A stretch of DNA of 17,185 bases from Chloroflexota bacterium (GCA_030690025.1 JAUYDJ010000053.1:1-17185); one strand, 5' to 3'. Shown: positions 1 through 7,952, counted from the stretch's first letter. Numbers and translations: made by a program. The notes: a model not told the origin generated them from the letters alone.

Positions 1-73
1 TGAGCCGCCAGGGTCTCGAACCCTGAACCTGCTGATTAAGAGTCAGCTGCTCTACCAGTTGAGCTAGCGGCCC
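1..73 (-). tRNA. tRNA-Lys, anticodon CTT
   Basis: Read on the minus strand this folds into a full cloverleaf of 73 nt. The acceptor stem has 7 pairs with one G-T wobble, the D arm stem is GCTC/GAGC, and the anticodon stem is GCTGA/TCAGC around the loop CTCTTAA. The variable loop has 5 nt, and the T arm stem CAGGG/CCCTG encloses TTCGAGA. Loop positions 34-36 are CTT, which reads the lysine codon AAG. The discriminator base is A and falls on the first base of the window, so whether CCA is encoded cannot be seen. It is transcribed away from the ribosomal cluster. Confidence 0.96.
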
Positions 74-93
74 ACAGTGCGCAACACTTTAAT

Positions 94-123
94 ATGTTAG
101 CACCTTCCCTGCTGGCTTGGCAA
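94..123 (-). promoter_or_regulatory. Putative sigma-70-type promoter of tRNA-Lys
   Basis: On the minus strand TTGCCA (118-123) is followed after 18 bp by TAACAT (94-99). A TGC directly precedes the -10, giving an extended -10. The -10 ends 20 bases before the first tRNA base, leaving room for a short 5' leader of about a dozen bases. Only 4 of 6 bases match the -10 consensus, so this is a prediction. Confidence 0.5.
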
Positions 124-170
124 GTGAAAAAATAGTTCCAAGAAAAAGTGTTTTTGCCCTCAGAAAGTTA

Positions 171-199
171 TTGACTTGAATCTTGCACTGTGCTACACT
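171..199 (+). promoter_or_regulatory. Main promoter of the ribosomal super-operon
   Basis: TTGACT (171-176) and TACACT (194-199) are separated by exactly 17 bp. The -10 is preceded by TGC (191-193), an extended -10 element. Both hexamers match consensus at 5 of 6 and 4 of 6 positions. An A/T-rich stretch with A and T runs (143-155) lies upstream and could act as an UP element. Transcription would start near 206, giving a leader of about 125 nt before rpsL. It is the only convincing promoter seen ahead of the 32-gene array. Confidence 0.75.
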
Positions 200-202
200 A
201 GG

Positions 203-247
203 GAATTGTTGCCCTGACAATTCAGCCTGTAAATGACAGATTGAATT
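203..247 (+). promoter_or_regulatory. Leader region with two competing stem-loops
   Basis: GAATTGT (203-209) can pair with ACAATTC (217-223) around a 7-nt loop. Alternatively AATTCA (219-224) pairs with TGAATT (242-247), enclosing CTGT (227-230) with ACAG (236-239). Bases 219-223 are used by both, so the two hairpins exclude each other. The first begins at about the predicted transcription start. Both are A/T-rich and modest in strength. Regulatory meaning is inferred. Confidence 0.35.
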
Positions 248-275
248 TTCCCCAGCGATCTGTTATGATGGTTTG

Positions 276-301
276 AATGGATGAGCCTGTGCTCATCCAT
301 T
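276..301 (+). promoter_or_regulatory. Perfect 11-bp hairpin in the rpsL leader
   Basis: AATGGATGAGC (276-286) and GCTCATCCATT (291-301) are perfect inverted repeats around the 4-nt loop CTGT. The hairpin ends 19 bases before the rpsL Shine-Dalgarno sequence. No T-run follows, so it does not look like an intrinsic terminator. It could be an mRNA leader structure such as an autoregulatory protein site or a stability element, or a DNA operator. The structure is seen directly; its function is not known. Confidence 0.55.
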
Positions 302-330
302 GATATTGTATGGGGGCAGAAAGGAGATAA

Positions 331-780
331 TTGCCGACAATTAACCAGCTAGTCCGCAAAGGGCGCCGGAAGATTACCCGGAAGACCAAAGCGCCAGCAT
401 TGCGGGTTGTGTATAACGCTCTGAAAAACCGGACTTCGGAGGGGCAGGGCGCGCCGCAAAAGAGGGGCGTCTGCGTTCAGGTCAAAACAATGACCCCCAA
501 GAAGCCTAACTCCGGTCTACGCAAGATAGCCCGGGTGCGGCTGTCCAACGGCATGGAGGTCACCGCCTACATACCGGGTGAGGGACACGAACTGCAGGAG
601 CACTCCGTAGTACTGATTCGCGGCGGCAAAGTCAAGGACCTACCGGGTGTCCGCTACCATATTATAAGAGGGGCACTCGATACCAGCGGCGTAACCAACC
701 GCCATCAAGGCCGCAGTAAGTACGGCGCTAAGAAAGGTAAAGCCGCCGCTGAGGAAGCGGCAGCAGCACCTCAAGCATAA
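331..780 (+). CDS. rpsL: 30S ribosomal protein S12
   Basis: S12 sits at the decoding centre of the 30S subunit and helps control accuracy. The start is TTG with AAGGAG at 321-326, and the protein then opens with the family's [10 protein letters not shown]. Conserved motifs follow: PQKRGVC (42-48), TPKKPNS (55-61), and KDLPGVRYH (102-110) with the Asp (103) that is methylthiolated in many bacteria. The lysines matching E. coli K42 and K87 (here 57 and 102) are present, so no classical streptomycin-resistance change is visible. Residues of about 26-40 form an insertion relative to E. coli that resembles Gram-positive S12. At 149 aa it is longer than usual (124-138) because of an Ala/Glu-rich tail from about 137. 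First gene of the operon, 24 bases before rpsG. Confidence 0.98.
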   Translation: MPTINQLVRKGRRKITRKTKAPALRVVYNALKNRTSEGQGAPQKRGVCVQVKTMTPKKPNSGLRKIARVRLSNGMEVTAYIPGEGHELQEHSVVLIRGGKVKDLPGVRYHIIRGALDTSGVTNRHQGRSKYGAKKGKAAAEEAAAAPQA

Positions 781-804
781 AAGGGTTTTATTCCAGGAGG
801 AAAA

Positions 805-1275
805 ATGCCAAGGCGGGCACGAACTACTAGAAAAAAGGTATACTCTGATGCCAAGTATCAGAACGCCGTTGTCGCCAAGCTGATAAACAAGTCCATGACG
901 TGCGGCAAGCAGAGCACGGCGGAGAAAGTGGTCTATGGTGCTATGGCAATTATCGAAAAGCAAGAGGGTAAGCCACCGGTTACCGTTGTGGAGCTGGCTA
1001 TAAAGAACGCCACCCCGCTGCTGGAAGTAAAGCCGCGGCGCGTAGGCGGCGCTACCTACCAGGTGCCGGTTGAGGTCGAGGCCGACCGCGGCATGTCGCT
1101 GGCCATGCGCTGGATACTGGCGTCCGCCAGAGCCAGAGGTGGCAAATCCATGGCCGAAAAACTGGCAGCCGAACTTACTGACGCCTCAAAAGAGCAAGGC
1201 ACCACGATTAAGAAGCGTGAGGACACTCACAAGATGGCTGAGGCCAACCGGGCCTTTGCCCACTATAGATGGTAA
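805..1275 (+). CDS. rpsG: 30S ribosomal protein S7
   Basis: S7 starts assembly of the 30S head by binding the 3' domain of 16S rRNA, and it lies near the exit-site tRNA. The 156-aa length is standard. The N-terminus is basic (PRRARTTRKK), the central region carries the conserved GGATYQVPVEV (80-90), and the protein ends in the family signature FAHYRW. ATG is preceded by AGGAGG (795-800). In E. coli a long rpsL-rpsG spacer holds the S7 autoregulatory site. Here the spacer is only 24 bases, so that arrangement is absent. The fusA start follows after 15 bases. Confidence 0.98.
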   Translation: MPRRARTTRKKVYSDAKYQNAVVAKLINKSMTCGKQSTAEKVVYGAMAIIEKQEGKPPVTVVELAIKNATPLLEVKPRRVGGATYQVPVEVEADRGMSLAMRWILASARARGGKSMAEKLAAELTDASKEQGTTIKKREDTHKMAEANRAFAHYRW

Positions 1276-1290
1276 AGAGGTTACTCGTTA

Positions 1291-3435
1291 TTGGTTAATA
1301 CCATGGTCAACAAATCAATACAGGCACTACAGGACGGAGCTACACCGGGGCGCTACCCATTGGAGCGCGTCCGCAACATAGGCATTATCGCGCATATTGA
1401 CGCCGGCAAGACCACCGTCACGGAGAGAATCCTATACTACACCGGCCGCACCTATAAGATCGGTGAGGTTGATGCAGGCACTACCGTGATGGACTGGATG
1501 CAGCAGGAGCGAGAGCGCGGTATTACCATCAAGGCCGCCGCCACCACCTGCTACTGGCATGACCACCGCGTCAATATTATCGATACCCCGGGGCATGTGG
1601 ACTTCACCGCCGAGGTAGAGCGCAGCCTGAGAGTCCTGGACGGCGGGGTGGTTATTTTTGATGCCGTAGCCGGGGTTGAGGCCCAATCAGAAACGGTCTG
1701 GCGGCAGGCAAACAGGTACCATGTACCCCGCATCTGCTTCATTAATAAGATGGACCGGATGGGCGCTAACTTTGAGCGCACCATATCCATGATTGAGACA
1801 CGTCTCAGAGCCAAACCACTCCCCATCCAACTCCCCCTCGGCAGTGAAGAGACATTTGAGGGAATCATCGACCTGGTGGAGAATGAGGCGTGGCGCTTTG
1901 ACACTGACCCGGACTCGCCGCCGGCCAAAGTGGCCATCCCGGAATCGCTGCAGGCCAAGGTTGCCGAGTTCCGGCAGGCATTGATTGAAAAGCTGGCCGA
2001 GAACGATGAGCAGATTATGACCGCCTATCTCGGCGACACCACTATTACCCCGGCGGAGTTGAAGAGTGCCCTGAGGAGAGTGACCCTGGCTAACAAGGGA
2101 GTGCCTATCATTTGCGGCAGCGCCCTGAGGAACAGAGGCATTCAACCCCTGCTCGATGCCGTGGTCAGCTATCTCCCCTCCCCGCTGGATATGCCGCCGG
2201 TAAAAGCCACTGACAACCGGTCCGGCAGTGAGGTCACCCGCGAACCCAGAGATGACGCCCCCTTTACCGCGCTTGCCTTCAAGGTTGTCTCCGACCCCTT
2301 TGTGGGCCGGCTGGTCTACTTCAGAGTCTATTCCGGTAAGATAAAGGCCGGTGCCGGTATTTATAACGCAGCCCGCGGTGAAAAAGAGCGCATTGGCCGG
2401 CTGCTGCTCATGCATGCCAACCACCGCGAGGAAACCGAGGAAGCCAGCACCGGGGATATTGTCGCCAGCCTGGGCTTGAAGAACACCTTTACCGGCGATA
2501 CCCTCTGCCTGCCTACCCAGCCGGTACTTCTGGAGTCCATCCGCTTCCCGCAGCCGGTACTGTCCATTGCCATTGAGCCCAAGACCAGAGCCGACCAGGA
2601 CAGGATGGCCGAAGCCCTCCAGAAACTCACCGAAGAAGACCCCACCTTCAAAGTTAACTTTAATGAAGAGACCGGACAGACTATTATTTCCGGCATGGGC
2701 GAGCTCCACCTCGAAGTCATTGTCGCCAGGATGCTGACCGAGTTCAAGGTGGCGGCGCAGGTGGGCAAGCCGCAGGTCGCCTACAAGGAGACTATTACCA
2801 CACCGGTGGAGGTTGAAGGCAAGTTTATCCGGCAGAGCGGCGGGCACGGCCAGTTCGGCCGGGTCTTCGTCGAGCTTGAACCCCTGGAGCGCGGCAAGGG
2901 CTTCGAGTTTGTTAACGCCATCCGCGGTGCGGCCATACCCAGGAACTTTATCCCCGCGGTAGAAGCCGGCATCAAAGAGGCCATGGAAGCCGGCGTAATC
3001 GCGGGCTATCCCGTGGTTGATGTTAAGGCGACCCTTACCGACGGCAACTACCATGAAGTTGACTCTTCCGAGCTAGCCTTCAAGATGGCCGGCTCAATAG
3101 CATTGAAAAGCGGCGTCAACAAAGCCAAGCCGGTCCTCCTGGAGCCCATTATGAAACTGGAAGTGGTTTCACCACAGGAGTTCCTCGGTGATATAATAGG
3201 TGACATTAACTCAAGGAGAGGGCGCATTGAAGCCATTGATACCCAGGGTGAGACCGGTTCCGTCCGTGCCTTTGTCCCCCTGGCGGAAACCTTTGGCTAC
3301 GCCACTACTCTCAGGTCGATAACTCAAGGTAGAGCCACGCATTCTCTGGAGTTCTATCAGTATAAAGAATTGTCCAGCGAACTGGCTGACGAGATTATGG
3401 GGAAAACTACGGTGAGAAGGTCGTTACATGCCTAA
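1291..3435 (+). CDS. fusA: Translation elongation factor G
   Basis: EF-G is the GTPase that moves tRNAs and mRNA through the ribosome and helps recycle it. The GTP-binding motifs are intact: G1 AHIDAGKT (34-41), the switch I block ending ERERGITI (73-80), G3 DTPGH (98-102) with the catalytic His, G4 NKMD (152-155), and a G5 GSAL near 276. Domain IV has the conserved GGHGQFGRV and [15 protein letters not shown] segments. Length (714 aa) is slightly above the usual 690-700 because of about 25 residues before the G domain. The start is TTG at 1291, with weak GAGG 10 bases upstream. ATG at 1303 is possible but lies too far from any Shine-Dalgarno. The stop overlaps rpsJ by 8 bases; tuf, often next, is absent. 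Confidence 0.97.
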   Translation: MVNTMVNKSIQALQDGATPGRYPLERVRNIGIIAHIDAGKTTVTERILYYTGRTYKIGEVDAGTTVMDWMQQERERGITIKAAATTCYWHDHRVNIIDTPGHVDFTAEVERSLRVLDGGVVIFDAVAGVEAQSETVWRQANRYHVPRICFINKMDRMGANFERTISMIETRLRAKPLPIQLPLGSEETFEGIIDLVENEAWRFDTDPDSPPAKVAIPESLQAKVAEFRQALIEKLAENDEQIMTAYLGDTTITPAELKSALRRVTLANKGVPIICGSALRNRGIQPLLDAVVSYLPSPLDMPPVKATDNRSGSEVTREPRDDAPFTALAFKVVSDPFVGRLVYFRVYSGKIKAGAGIYNAARGEKERIGRLLLMHANHREETEEASTGDIVASLGLKNTFTGDTLCLPTQPVLLESIRFPQPVLSIAIEPKTRADQDRMAEALQKLTEEDPTFKVNFNEETGQTIISGMGELHLEVIVARMLTEFKVAAQVGKPQVAYKETITTPVEVEGKFIRQSGGHGQFGRVFVELEPLERGKGFEFVNAIRGAAIPRNFIPAVEAGIKEAMEAGVIAGYPVVDVKATLTDGNYHEVDSSELAFKMAGSIALKSGVNKAKPVLLEPIMKLEVVSPQEFLGDIIGDINSRRGRIEAIDTQGETGSVRAFVPLAETFGYATTLRSITQGRATHSLEFYQYKELSSELADEIMGKTTVRRSLHA

Positions 3436-3736
3436 ACAGAAGATTCGTATCAAGCTAAAGGGTTTTGACCACAAATTGCTCGACCAGTCCGCGGAGCAGA
3501 TTGTCCAGGCAGCGGAGCGCACCGGCGCGGTGGTGGTGGGGCCGGTACCCCTGCCTACCCGCATTCAGCGCTACAGCGTCATCCGCTCCACGTTTATCGA
3601 TAAGGACTCGCAAGAGCACTTTGAAATCCGGACCCATAAGCGCCTCATCTATATTGTCGAGACCACCTCGAAAACGATAGACGCGCTGACCAGCTTAAAC
3701 CTACCTTCCGGGGTTGATATTGATATCAAGTTATAA
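3428..3736 (+). CDS. rpsJ: 30S ribosomal protein S10 (NusE)
   Basis: S10 is a small protein of the 30S head that also works as NusE in antitermination, contacting NusB and NusG. The 102-aa length is typical. It has the conserved opening [17 protein letters not shown], the loop GPVPLPTR with the following basic segment, and [11 protein letters not shown]. The ATG lies inside the end of fusA (ATGCCTAA, 8-base overlap), with AGAAGG at 3415-3420. This makes translation coupled to EF-G likely. It also leaves no room for the L4-responsive leader that precedes rpsJ in E. coli. Confidence 0.98.
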   Translation: MPKQKIRIKLKGFDHKLLDQSAEQIVQAAERTGAVVVGPVPLPTRIQRYSVIRSTFIDKDSQEHFEIRTHKRLIYIVETTSKTIDALTSLNLPSGVDIDIKL

Positions 3737-3746
3737 GGACAGATAA

Positions 3747-4370
3747 ATGTCTCAAGGTATTATCGGTAAAAAACTGGGCATGACCCAGGTATATAAAGAA
3801 AATGCCAAGGTCGTCGGGGTAACGGCTATTGAGGCTGGCCCATGCGTGGTAATCCAGGTCAAGACCGTGGACAAGGATGGCTATAAAGCAGCCCAGCTTG
3901 GCTTTGGCCAGCCCAAGCGGCTTAAATCGCCGGAAAAGGGCCACCTTAAAGGGTTCGGGGAGTTCAGATACCTGCGCGAGCTGCGGCTGGCGGAAAATGA
4001 AAACGTTGAGCCGGGTCAGAAGATTGACGTGAGCGTGTTTAAGGCTGGCGACCTGGTTGATATTACCGGTATTTCCAAGGGGAAAGGCTTTGCCGGCGTG
4101 GTCAAGAGGCATCACTTTAAGGGCGGCCCCAAAACCCACGGCCAATCCGACCGGCAACGCGCCCCGGGTTCCATCGGGTCGACCACGTCGCCGGGTAGGG
4201 TATTCAAAGGCACGCGCATGGCCGGACGGATGGGTAATGATAGAGTTACCGCGCAGCGTATGGAGGTAATCCGGACCGACCCCGCCAAAAACCTGCTGCT
4301 GGTCAAGGGAGCCGTGCCAGGCGCTACCAATGCCCTGCTCATAATCAAGAAGTCGGTTGAGAGGAAGTAA
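3747..4370 (+). CDS. rplC: 50S ribosomal protein L3
   Basis: L3 is one of the first proteins to join the 50S subunit, and a long loop of it reaches towards the peptidyl transferase centre. It opens with the family motif GIIGKKLGMTQVY. The loop region (about 120-165) contains GGPKTHGQSDRQRAPGSIGS and FKGTRMAGRMG, and NLLLVKGAVPG lies near the end. Length (207 aa) is normal. ATG is preceded by AAGGA (3735-3739), which overlaps the rpsJ stop. The Gln that E. coli methylates in this loop is not in the matching SIGSTTSPG segment. Confidence 0.98.
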   Translation: MSQGIIGKKLGMTQVYKENAKVVGVTAIEAGPCVVIQVKTVDKDGYKAAQLGFGQPKRLKSPEKGHLKGFGEFRYLRELRLAENENVEPGQKIDVSVFKAGDLVDITGISKGKGFAGVVKRHHFKGGPKTHGQSDRQRAPGSIGSTTSPGRVFKGTRMAGRMGNDRVTAQRMEVIRTDPAKNLLLVKGAVPGATNALLIIKKSVERK

Positions 4371-4374
4371 CCAA

Positions 4375-5022
4375 GTGGAAGTTCCAGTTTACGGCCTTAA
4401 TGGTGAAGTGGTCAGGAAGATTGAGATAAGCGACTCGGTCTTTGCAGTGCCGTTTAACGAGGCGGTAGTGCACCAGACCATGCTCAGGCAGAGGGCAAAT
4501 GCCCGCCAGGGCACCGCTGACACCAAAAAGCGCGGCGAAGTGAAAGGCAGTGGCATAAAGATATACCCGCAGAAGCACACCGGGCGGTCCCGCGCCGGCG
4601 ATATCAGGTCGCCGCTGCGCCGCAAGGGTGGCGTGACCTTTGGCCCCCACCCCAGAGACTACCGCCAGGCAATGCCGAAAAAGATGCGCCGGCTGGCCAT
4701 CAAGTGTCTCCTCTCCGCTAAAGCTAGAGACGGCGAGCTGAAGGTCATCGAAGAATTGAAGTTCGAGCAGCCAAAAACCAAGGAGATGGTACGGGTCCTG
4801 ACAGCGCTGGGCGTAGACTCCACGACCATTATCGCTATGCCCGGGCCGGAGGAGAATGTAATTAAATCAGCGCGCAACCTGGGCGGGATTAAGACCATGC
4901 CCGCTAATCTGCTTAACGTAGTTGACCTCCTGTCTTACAAAATGCTGCTGATGCCGGAAACGGCGGTACGCCAGGTAGAAAAGCTGTGGGGGTCTGAAGA
5001 GGTTAGCAATGCAGCTTTATGA
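4375..5022 (+). CDS. rplD: 50S ribosomal protein L4
   Basis: L4 binds 23S rRNA, and its extended loop lines the peptide exit tunnel. I chose the GTG at 4375, giving MEVPVYGLNGEV, a classic L4 start, with GAGGA at 4361-4365. An in-frame TTG at 4357 would add six residues and overlap rplC, but it has no support. The protein is 215 aa. The tunnel loop (about 55-95) reads IYPQKHTGRSRAGDI, then RRKGGVTFGPHPRDY. This QKHTG form differs from the E. coli QKGTG near macrolide-resistance positions, and looks like natural variation. In E. coli L4 represses the S10 operon, but no matching leader exists here. It overlaps rplW by 14 bases. Confidence 0.97.
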   Translation: MEVPVYGLNGEVVRKIEISDSVFAVPFNEAVVHQTMLRQRANARQGTADTKKRGEVKGSGIKIYPQKHTGRSRAGDIRSPLRRKGGVTFGPHPRDYRQAMPKKMRRLAIKCLLSAKARDGELKVIEELKFEQPKTKEMVRVLTALGVDSTTIIAMPGPEENVIKSARNLGGIKTMPANLLNVVDLLSYKMLLMPETAVRQVEKLWGSEEVSNAAL

Positions 5023-5293
5023 AATTTTGCGCCGGCCACTGGTAACGGAAAAGAACACGGCGCTCCAGGCCCTGGGCAAGTATGCCTTTGAGGTGGCTGG
5101 CCAGGCAACCAAGTTTGAGGTCAAGCAGGCCGTGGAAAAGGCATTCAAGGTCCAGGTGACGGCGGTCAACATGGTCACGTTACCGGGTAAGACACGCCGG
5201 ATGGGCCGCCGGGTCTTCCAGACCCAGCCCTGGAAGAAGGCCATCGTTACCCTTAAGCCCGGGGATAAGATACAGCTTTTTGAAAATGTTTAG
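5009..5293 (+). CDS. rplW: 50S ribosomal protein L23
   Basis: L23 sits at the tunnel exit and docks trigger factor and the signal recognition particle. It is 94 aa, with the family features YEILRRPLVTEK at the N-terminus, KYAFEVAGQATKFEVKQAVE in the core, and the KTRRMGRR loop before WKKAIVTLKPGDKI. ATG at 5009 lies inside the end of rplD (14-base overlap), with AGAGG at 4998-5002, so translation is probably coupled. It ends in TAG directly before the rplB Shine-Dalgarno. Confidence 0.97.
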   Translation: MQLYEILRRPLVTEKNTALQALGKYAFEVAGQATKFEVKQAVEKAFKVQVTAVNMVTLPGKTRRMGRRVFQTQPWKKAIVTLKPGDKIQLFENV

Positions 5294-5302
5294 GGGGAAC
5301 CT

Positions 5303-6133
5303 GTGGGAATAAAGGCATACGGGACAACTCCGCCCAGCCGGCGCTGGCAAAGCGGCTACACCTTTGAAGAAATAACCCGGAGTAAGCCGGAAAAGTCGCT
5401 GGTCTACACCCTCGTGAGGGCGGCCGGACGTAACAATCAGGGTAAAGTGACCGTGCGCCACCGCGGTGGCGGGTCAAAGCGCAAGTTCCGCATTATCGAT
5501 TTCAAGCGGGACAAGTTTGATATTCCCGGCCGCGTGGCCACCATTGAGTATGACCCCAACCGCTCCGCCCGCATTGCTCTCATCTACTACGTGGATGGGG
5601 AGAAGCGTTACATTCTGGCCCCCATGGAGGTCAAGGTGGGGGACACCATTATGTCCGGCGAAAAAGCCGAAATAAAACCGGGCAATGCCCTGCCGTTGAA
5701 TGCAATCCCGACCGGCACCCTGGTGCATAACATCGAGCTGGAGAGAGGCCGGGGCGCCCAGATGGTACGGAGCGCCGGGGCAACGGCCCAGCTAATGGTA
5801 AAAGAGGGTGGCTATGCCCTGCTCAGACTACCGTCCGGTGAAATGCGCCGTGTCCGCGGCGAATGCATGGCCACCGTCGGGCAGATAGGCAATATCGAAC
5901 ACCAGGGTATTAAACTGGGCAAGGCCGGGCGGAAACGGTGGCTGGGCCGGCGGCCGGAAGTGAGGGGCACCGCCATGAGCCCCCGCGACCACCCGCATGG
6001 CGGCGGCGAGGGAAAAACCCCCCGCGGTATGCCCGGACCCAAGACCAAGTGGGGAAAACCGGCTTATGGCTTTAAGACCCGTAAGAAGACAAAAGCTTCG
6101 GATAAGATGATTGTCAAGCATCGAGGAAAGTAA
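5303..6133 (+). CDS. rplB: 50S ribosomal protein L2
   Basis: L2 is a primary 23S rRNA binder needed for subunit joining and for the peptidyl transferase centre. The 276-aa length is standard. Conserved segments include [16 protein letters not shown] (42-57), [14 protein letters not shown] (81-94) and the signature [15 protein letters not shown] (229-243) with the functionally important histidines. The basic C-terminus is also typical. The start is GTG with a G-rich Shine-Dalgarno (5293-5297). The segment before the signature reads AMSPRD, where many species have MNPVD. Its stop directly abuts the rpsS start. Confidence 0.98.
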   Translation: MGIKAYGTTPPSRRWQSGYTFEEITRSKPEKSLVYTLVRAAGRNNQGKVTVRHRGGGSKRKFRIIDFKRDKFDIPGRVATIEYDPNRSARIALIYYVDGEKRYILAPMEVKVGDTIMSGEKAEIKPGNALPLNAIPTGTLVHNIELERGRGAQMVRSAGATAQLMVKEGGYALLRLPSGEMRRVRGECMATVGQIGNIEHQGIKLGKAGRKRWLGRRPEVRGTAMSPRDHPHGGGEGKTPRGMPGPKTKWGKPAYGFKTRKKTKASDKMIVKHRGK

Positions 6134-6421
6134 ATGTCAAGGTCAACTAAAAAAGGCCCGGCTATTGATGCCAAGCTAATGAAGAAGGTGGAGGCGCTCA
6201 AGCACTCCGACCAGAAGGCCATAATCAAGACCTGGTCACGCTGGTCTACCATCCTGCCCCAAATGGTGGGACTTACCATCGGGGTGCATGATGGGCGGAG
6301 GCATGTGCCTATCTTTGTCACGGAAAACATGGTCGGGCACAAGCTGGGCGAATTCGCTCACACCCAGACTTTCCGCGGCCACAGCTCCCGGGCGGAGAAA
6401 ACTACGCAGGTGAAGAAGTAG
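6134..6421 (+). CDS. rpsS: 30S ribosomal protein S19
   Basis: S19 lies in the 30S head, forms a complex with S13 and contacts the A-site tRNA region. It is 95 aa and shows [11 protein letters not shown] at the start, then [43 protein letters not shown] and FRGHS, all family hallmarks. ATG follows the rplB stop with no spacer. GAGGA at 6123-6127 lies inside rplB. The gene ends in TAG six bases before rplV. Confidence 0.98.
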   Translation: MSRSTKKGPAIDAKLMKKVEALKHSDQKAIIKTWSRWSTILPQMVGLTIGVHDGRRHVPIFVTENMVGHKLGEFAHTQTFRGHSSRAEKTTQVKK

Positions 6422-6427
6422 GCAGAT

Positions 6428-6760
6428 ATGGAAGTTAGAGCCGTAGCCAAAGACATTCGCATATCAACACGCAAGGTGCGCACGGTTACCGAGATGGTAC
6501 AGGGCAAGAAGGTAGACGAAGCCCTGGCCATACTCAAATTTGCGCCTACGCCGGCGGCGCGCGCCGTGGCCAAGGTAGTGAAATCGGCGGCAGCCAATGC
6601 TGCTAATAACTCCCAGATGGAACCCGCCAATTTGCGGATTGTCAGGATTCTGGCAGATAAAGCACGCCCGCTAAAGAGGTTCCGTCCCCAGCCTAGAGGA
6701 CGGGCATACTCTATTTTGAAGCGTGCTAGCCATATTACCGTCATAGTTGATGAGGTTTAG
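6428..6760 (+). CDS. rplV: 50S ribosomal protein L22
   Basis: L22 spans the 50S subunit, and its beta-hairpin lines the exit tunnel next to L4. The protein is 110 aa. The helical part has DIRISTRKVRTVTEMVQGK (9-27) and VKSAAANAANN, and the tunnel hairpin is about 75-98 with LKRFRPQPRGRA. The Shine-Dalgarno is weak: only AGG at 6420-6422, overlapping the rpsS stop. Coupled translation from rpsS, six bases away, is therefore likely. Confidence 0.97.
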   Translation: MEVRAVAKDIRISTRKVRTVTEMVQGKKVDEALAILKFAPTPAARAVAKVVKSAAANAANNSQMEPANLRIVRILADKARPLKRFRPQPRGRAYSILKRASHITVIVDEV

Positions 6761-6763
6761 AGA

Positions 6764-7561
6764 ATGGGACGAAAAGTTCATCCTTACGGTTTCAGACTCG
6801 GGGGTATCCGTGATTGGCAGGCCAGGTGGTACGCTGAAAAGCACTACTGCGAGTTTCTGCAGGAAGATATCAAGCTAAGAAAAGCCATCCGTACCGGGTA
6901 TCCTGAAGCCGGTATCTCGCTGGTCCAGATTGACCGCCAGGCTAATACCGTGTCAGTGACTATCCACACCGCCCGACCCGGTGTCGTCATCGGGCGCGGC
7001 GGCCAGCGGGTTGACAAGATGAAGCAAAGTCTTGAGTCACTCCTTGGCAAGAAACTGCAACTTAATATCCAGGAAATCCAGCAGCCTGAGTTGGACGCCT
7101 ACCTGGTAGCGCGCACCATTGCCGACCAGATTACAAACCGCGTCGCTTACCGCCGGGCCATGAAACAAGCCATATCGCGCACCATGATGGCCGGGGCCAA
7201 GGGAATAAGGCTACTTTGCGGAGGCAGGCTCGGCGGCGCCGAAATTGCCCGCCGCCAGGTTATGCACCAGGGGCGGGTGCCGCTGCATACTTTGCGGGCT
7301 GATATCGACTACGGCTTTACTGAAGCGCATACCATTATGGGCCAGATTGGCATAAAAGTGTGGATATACAAGGGTGATATTCTCCCGGAACCGGTGGTGG
7401 CTGAAGCCGAAGAGGCAGCTCCAGAGCCAGTAGCCGCGGCGGCGGTTGGCGTTGAGACGCCAGCGGCTGCGGCACCATCCCCGGCTGCCCCGGCGGCTAC
7501 GGAAGTGAAGGAGGAGAAGGATGCTGCAACCCAAACGGGTGAAGTATCGCAAAGTGCATAG
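6764..7561 (+). CDS. rpsC: 30S ribosomal protein S3 with long low-complexity tail
   Basis: S3 forms part of the mRNA entry channel with S4 and S5 and takes part in mRNA unwinding. It opens [12 protein letters not shown]. The KH domain has the GxxG-type motif VIGRGGQRV (75-83), and the C-terminal domain has [11 protein letters not shown] and [13 protein letters not shown] (193-205). The family core ends near residue 208. The remaining 57 residues are Ala, Pro and Glu rich with a short charged end, making the protein 265 aa against about 210-235 usual. The last 41 bases overlap rplP in another frame and include the rplP Shine-Dalgarno region just before it. ATG is preceded by GAGG (6752-6755). 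Confidence 0.97.
   Translation: MGRKVHPYGFRLGGIRDWQARWYAEKHYCEFLQEDIKLRKAIRTGYPEAGISLVQIDRQANTVSVTIHTARPGVVIGRGGQRVDKMKQSLESLLGKKLQLNIQEIQQPELDAYLVARTIADQITNRVAYRRAMKQAISRTMMAGAKGIRLLCGGRLGGAEIARRQVMHQGRVPLHTLRADIDYGFTEAHTIMGQIGIKVWIYKGDILPEPVVAEAEEAAPEPVAAAAVGVETPAAAAPSPAAPAATEVKEEKDAATQTGEVSQSA
7508..7520 (+). promoter_or_regulatory. Strong Shine-Dalgarno for rplP inside rpsC
   Basis: AAGGAGG (7508-7514), with a second GGAG-like stretch after it, lies 6 bases before the rplP ATG. It is inside the coding sequence of the S3 tail, where it is read as Lys and Glu codons. It fixes the rplP start even though that creates a long gene overlap. Confidence 0.85.
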
Positions 7562-7934
7562 AGGACGCCGCCAAGGCAAAGCCTACTCCGGGAATACCGT
7601 AGTTTTTGGCGACTTTGGCCTGCAGGCGATGGAATCTGCCTGGCTCACCGCCCGGCAAATTGAAGCCGCCCGCCGTGCCATGACTCACTACATCAAGCGC
7701 GGCGGCAACGTCTGGATACGTATTTTCCCGGACAAGCCGGTTACCAAGAAGCCCGCCGAGTCCCACATGGGCGGCGGTAAGGGCCCCCCCGACCACTGGG
7801 TAGCCGTGGTGAAAGCCGGTAGAGTCCTGTTTGAAATGGGCGGCGTTACCGAAGATATCGCCCGCGGCGCTATGCGCCTGGCCTCGGACAAACTGCCCAT
7901 AGAGACCAAGTTTGTGCCCAGGGAACAAGACTAA
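7521..7934 (+). CDS. rplP: 50S ribosomal protein L16
   Basis: L16 organises the A-site tRNA region of the 50S subunit. It starts [17 protein letters not shown], which is unmistakable and fixes ATG at 7521. This lies within rpsC (41-base overlap). The core [27 protein letters not shown] and [14 protein letters not shown] are conserved, and the 137-aa length is normal. One oddity: the Arg matching E. coli R81, hydroxylated by the YcfD/RoxA oxygenase, is His (82, in ESHMGGGKG), read from a clear CAC codon. A run of seven C (7784-7790) falls in the Gly-Pro-Pro codons and leaves the frame intact. Confidence 0.98.
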   Translation: MLQPKRVKYRKVHRGRRQGKAYSGNTVVFGDFGLQAMESAWLTARQIEAARRAMTHYIKRGGNVWIRIFPDKPVTKKPAESHMGGGKGPPDHWVAVVKAGRVLFEMGGVTEDIARGAMRLASDKLPIETKFVPREQD

Positions 7935-7952
7935 GAATAGGAGTCTGGTGCG

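Noticed and set aside
276..301. The strong leader hairpin as an intrinsic terminator
   Set aside because: No T-run follows on the + strand, and it lies between a good promoter and rpsL without any upstream gene on that strand to terminate.
1687..3054. A 455-codon open frame on the minus strand opposite fusA
   Set aside because: It mirrors the codon bias of fusA, has no recognisable family, and no Shine-Dalgarno or operon context. It is a shadow of a conserved gene.
4357..4374. TTG at 4357 as the rplD start
   Set aside because: GTG 4375 gives the conserved MEVPVYG start with a properly spaced GAGGA; the six extra residues match nothing in the family.
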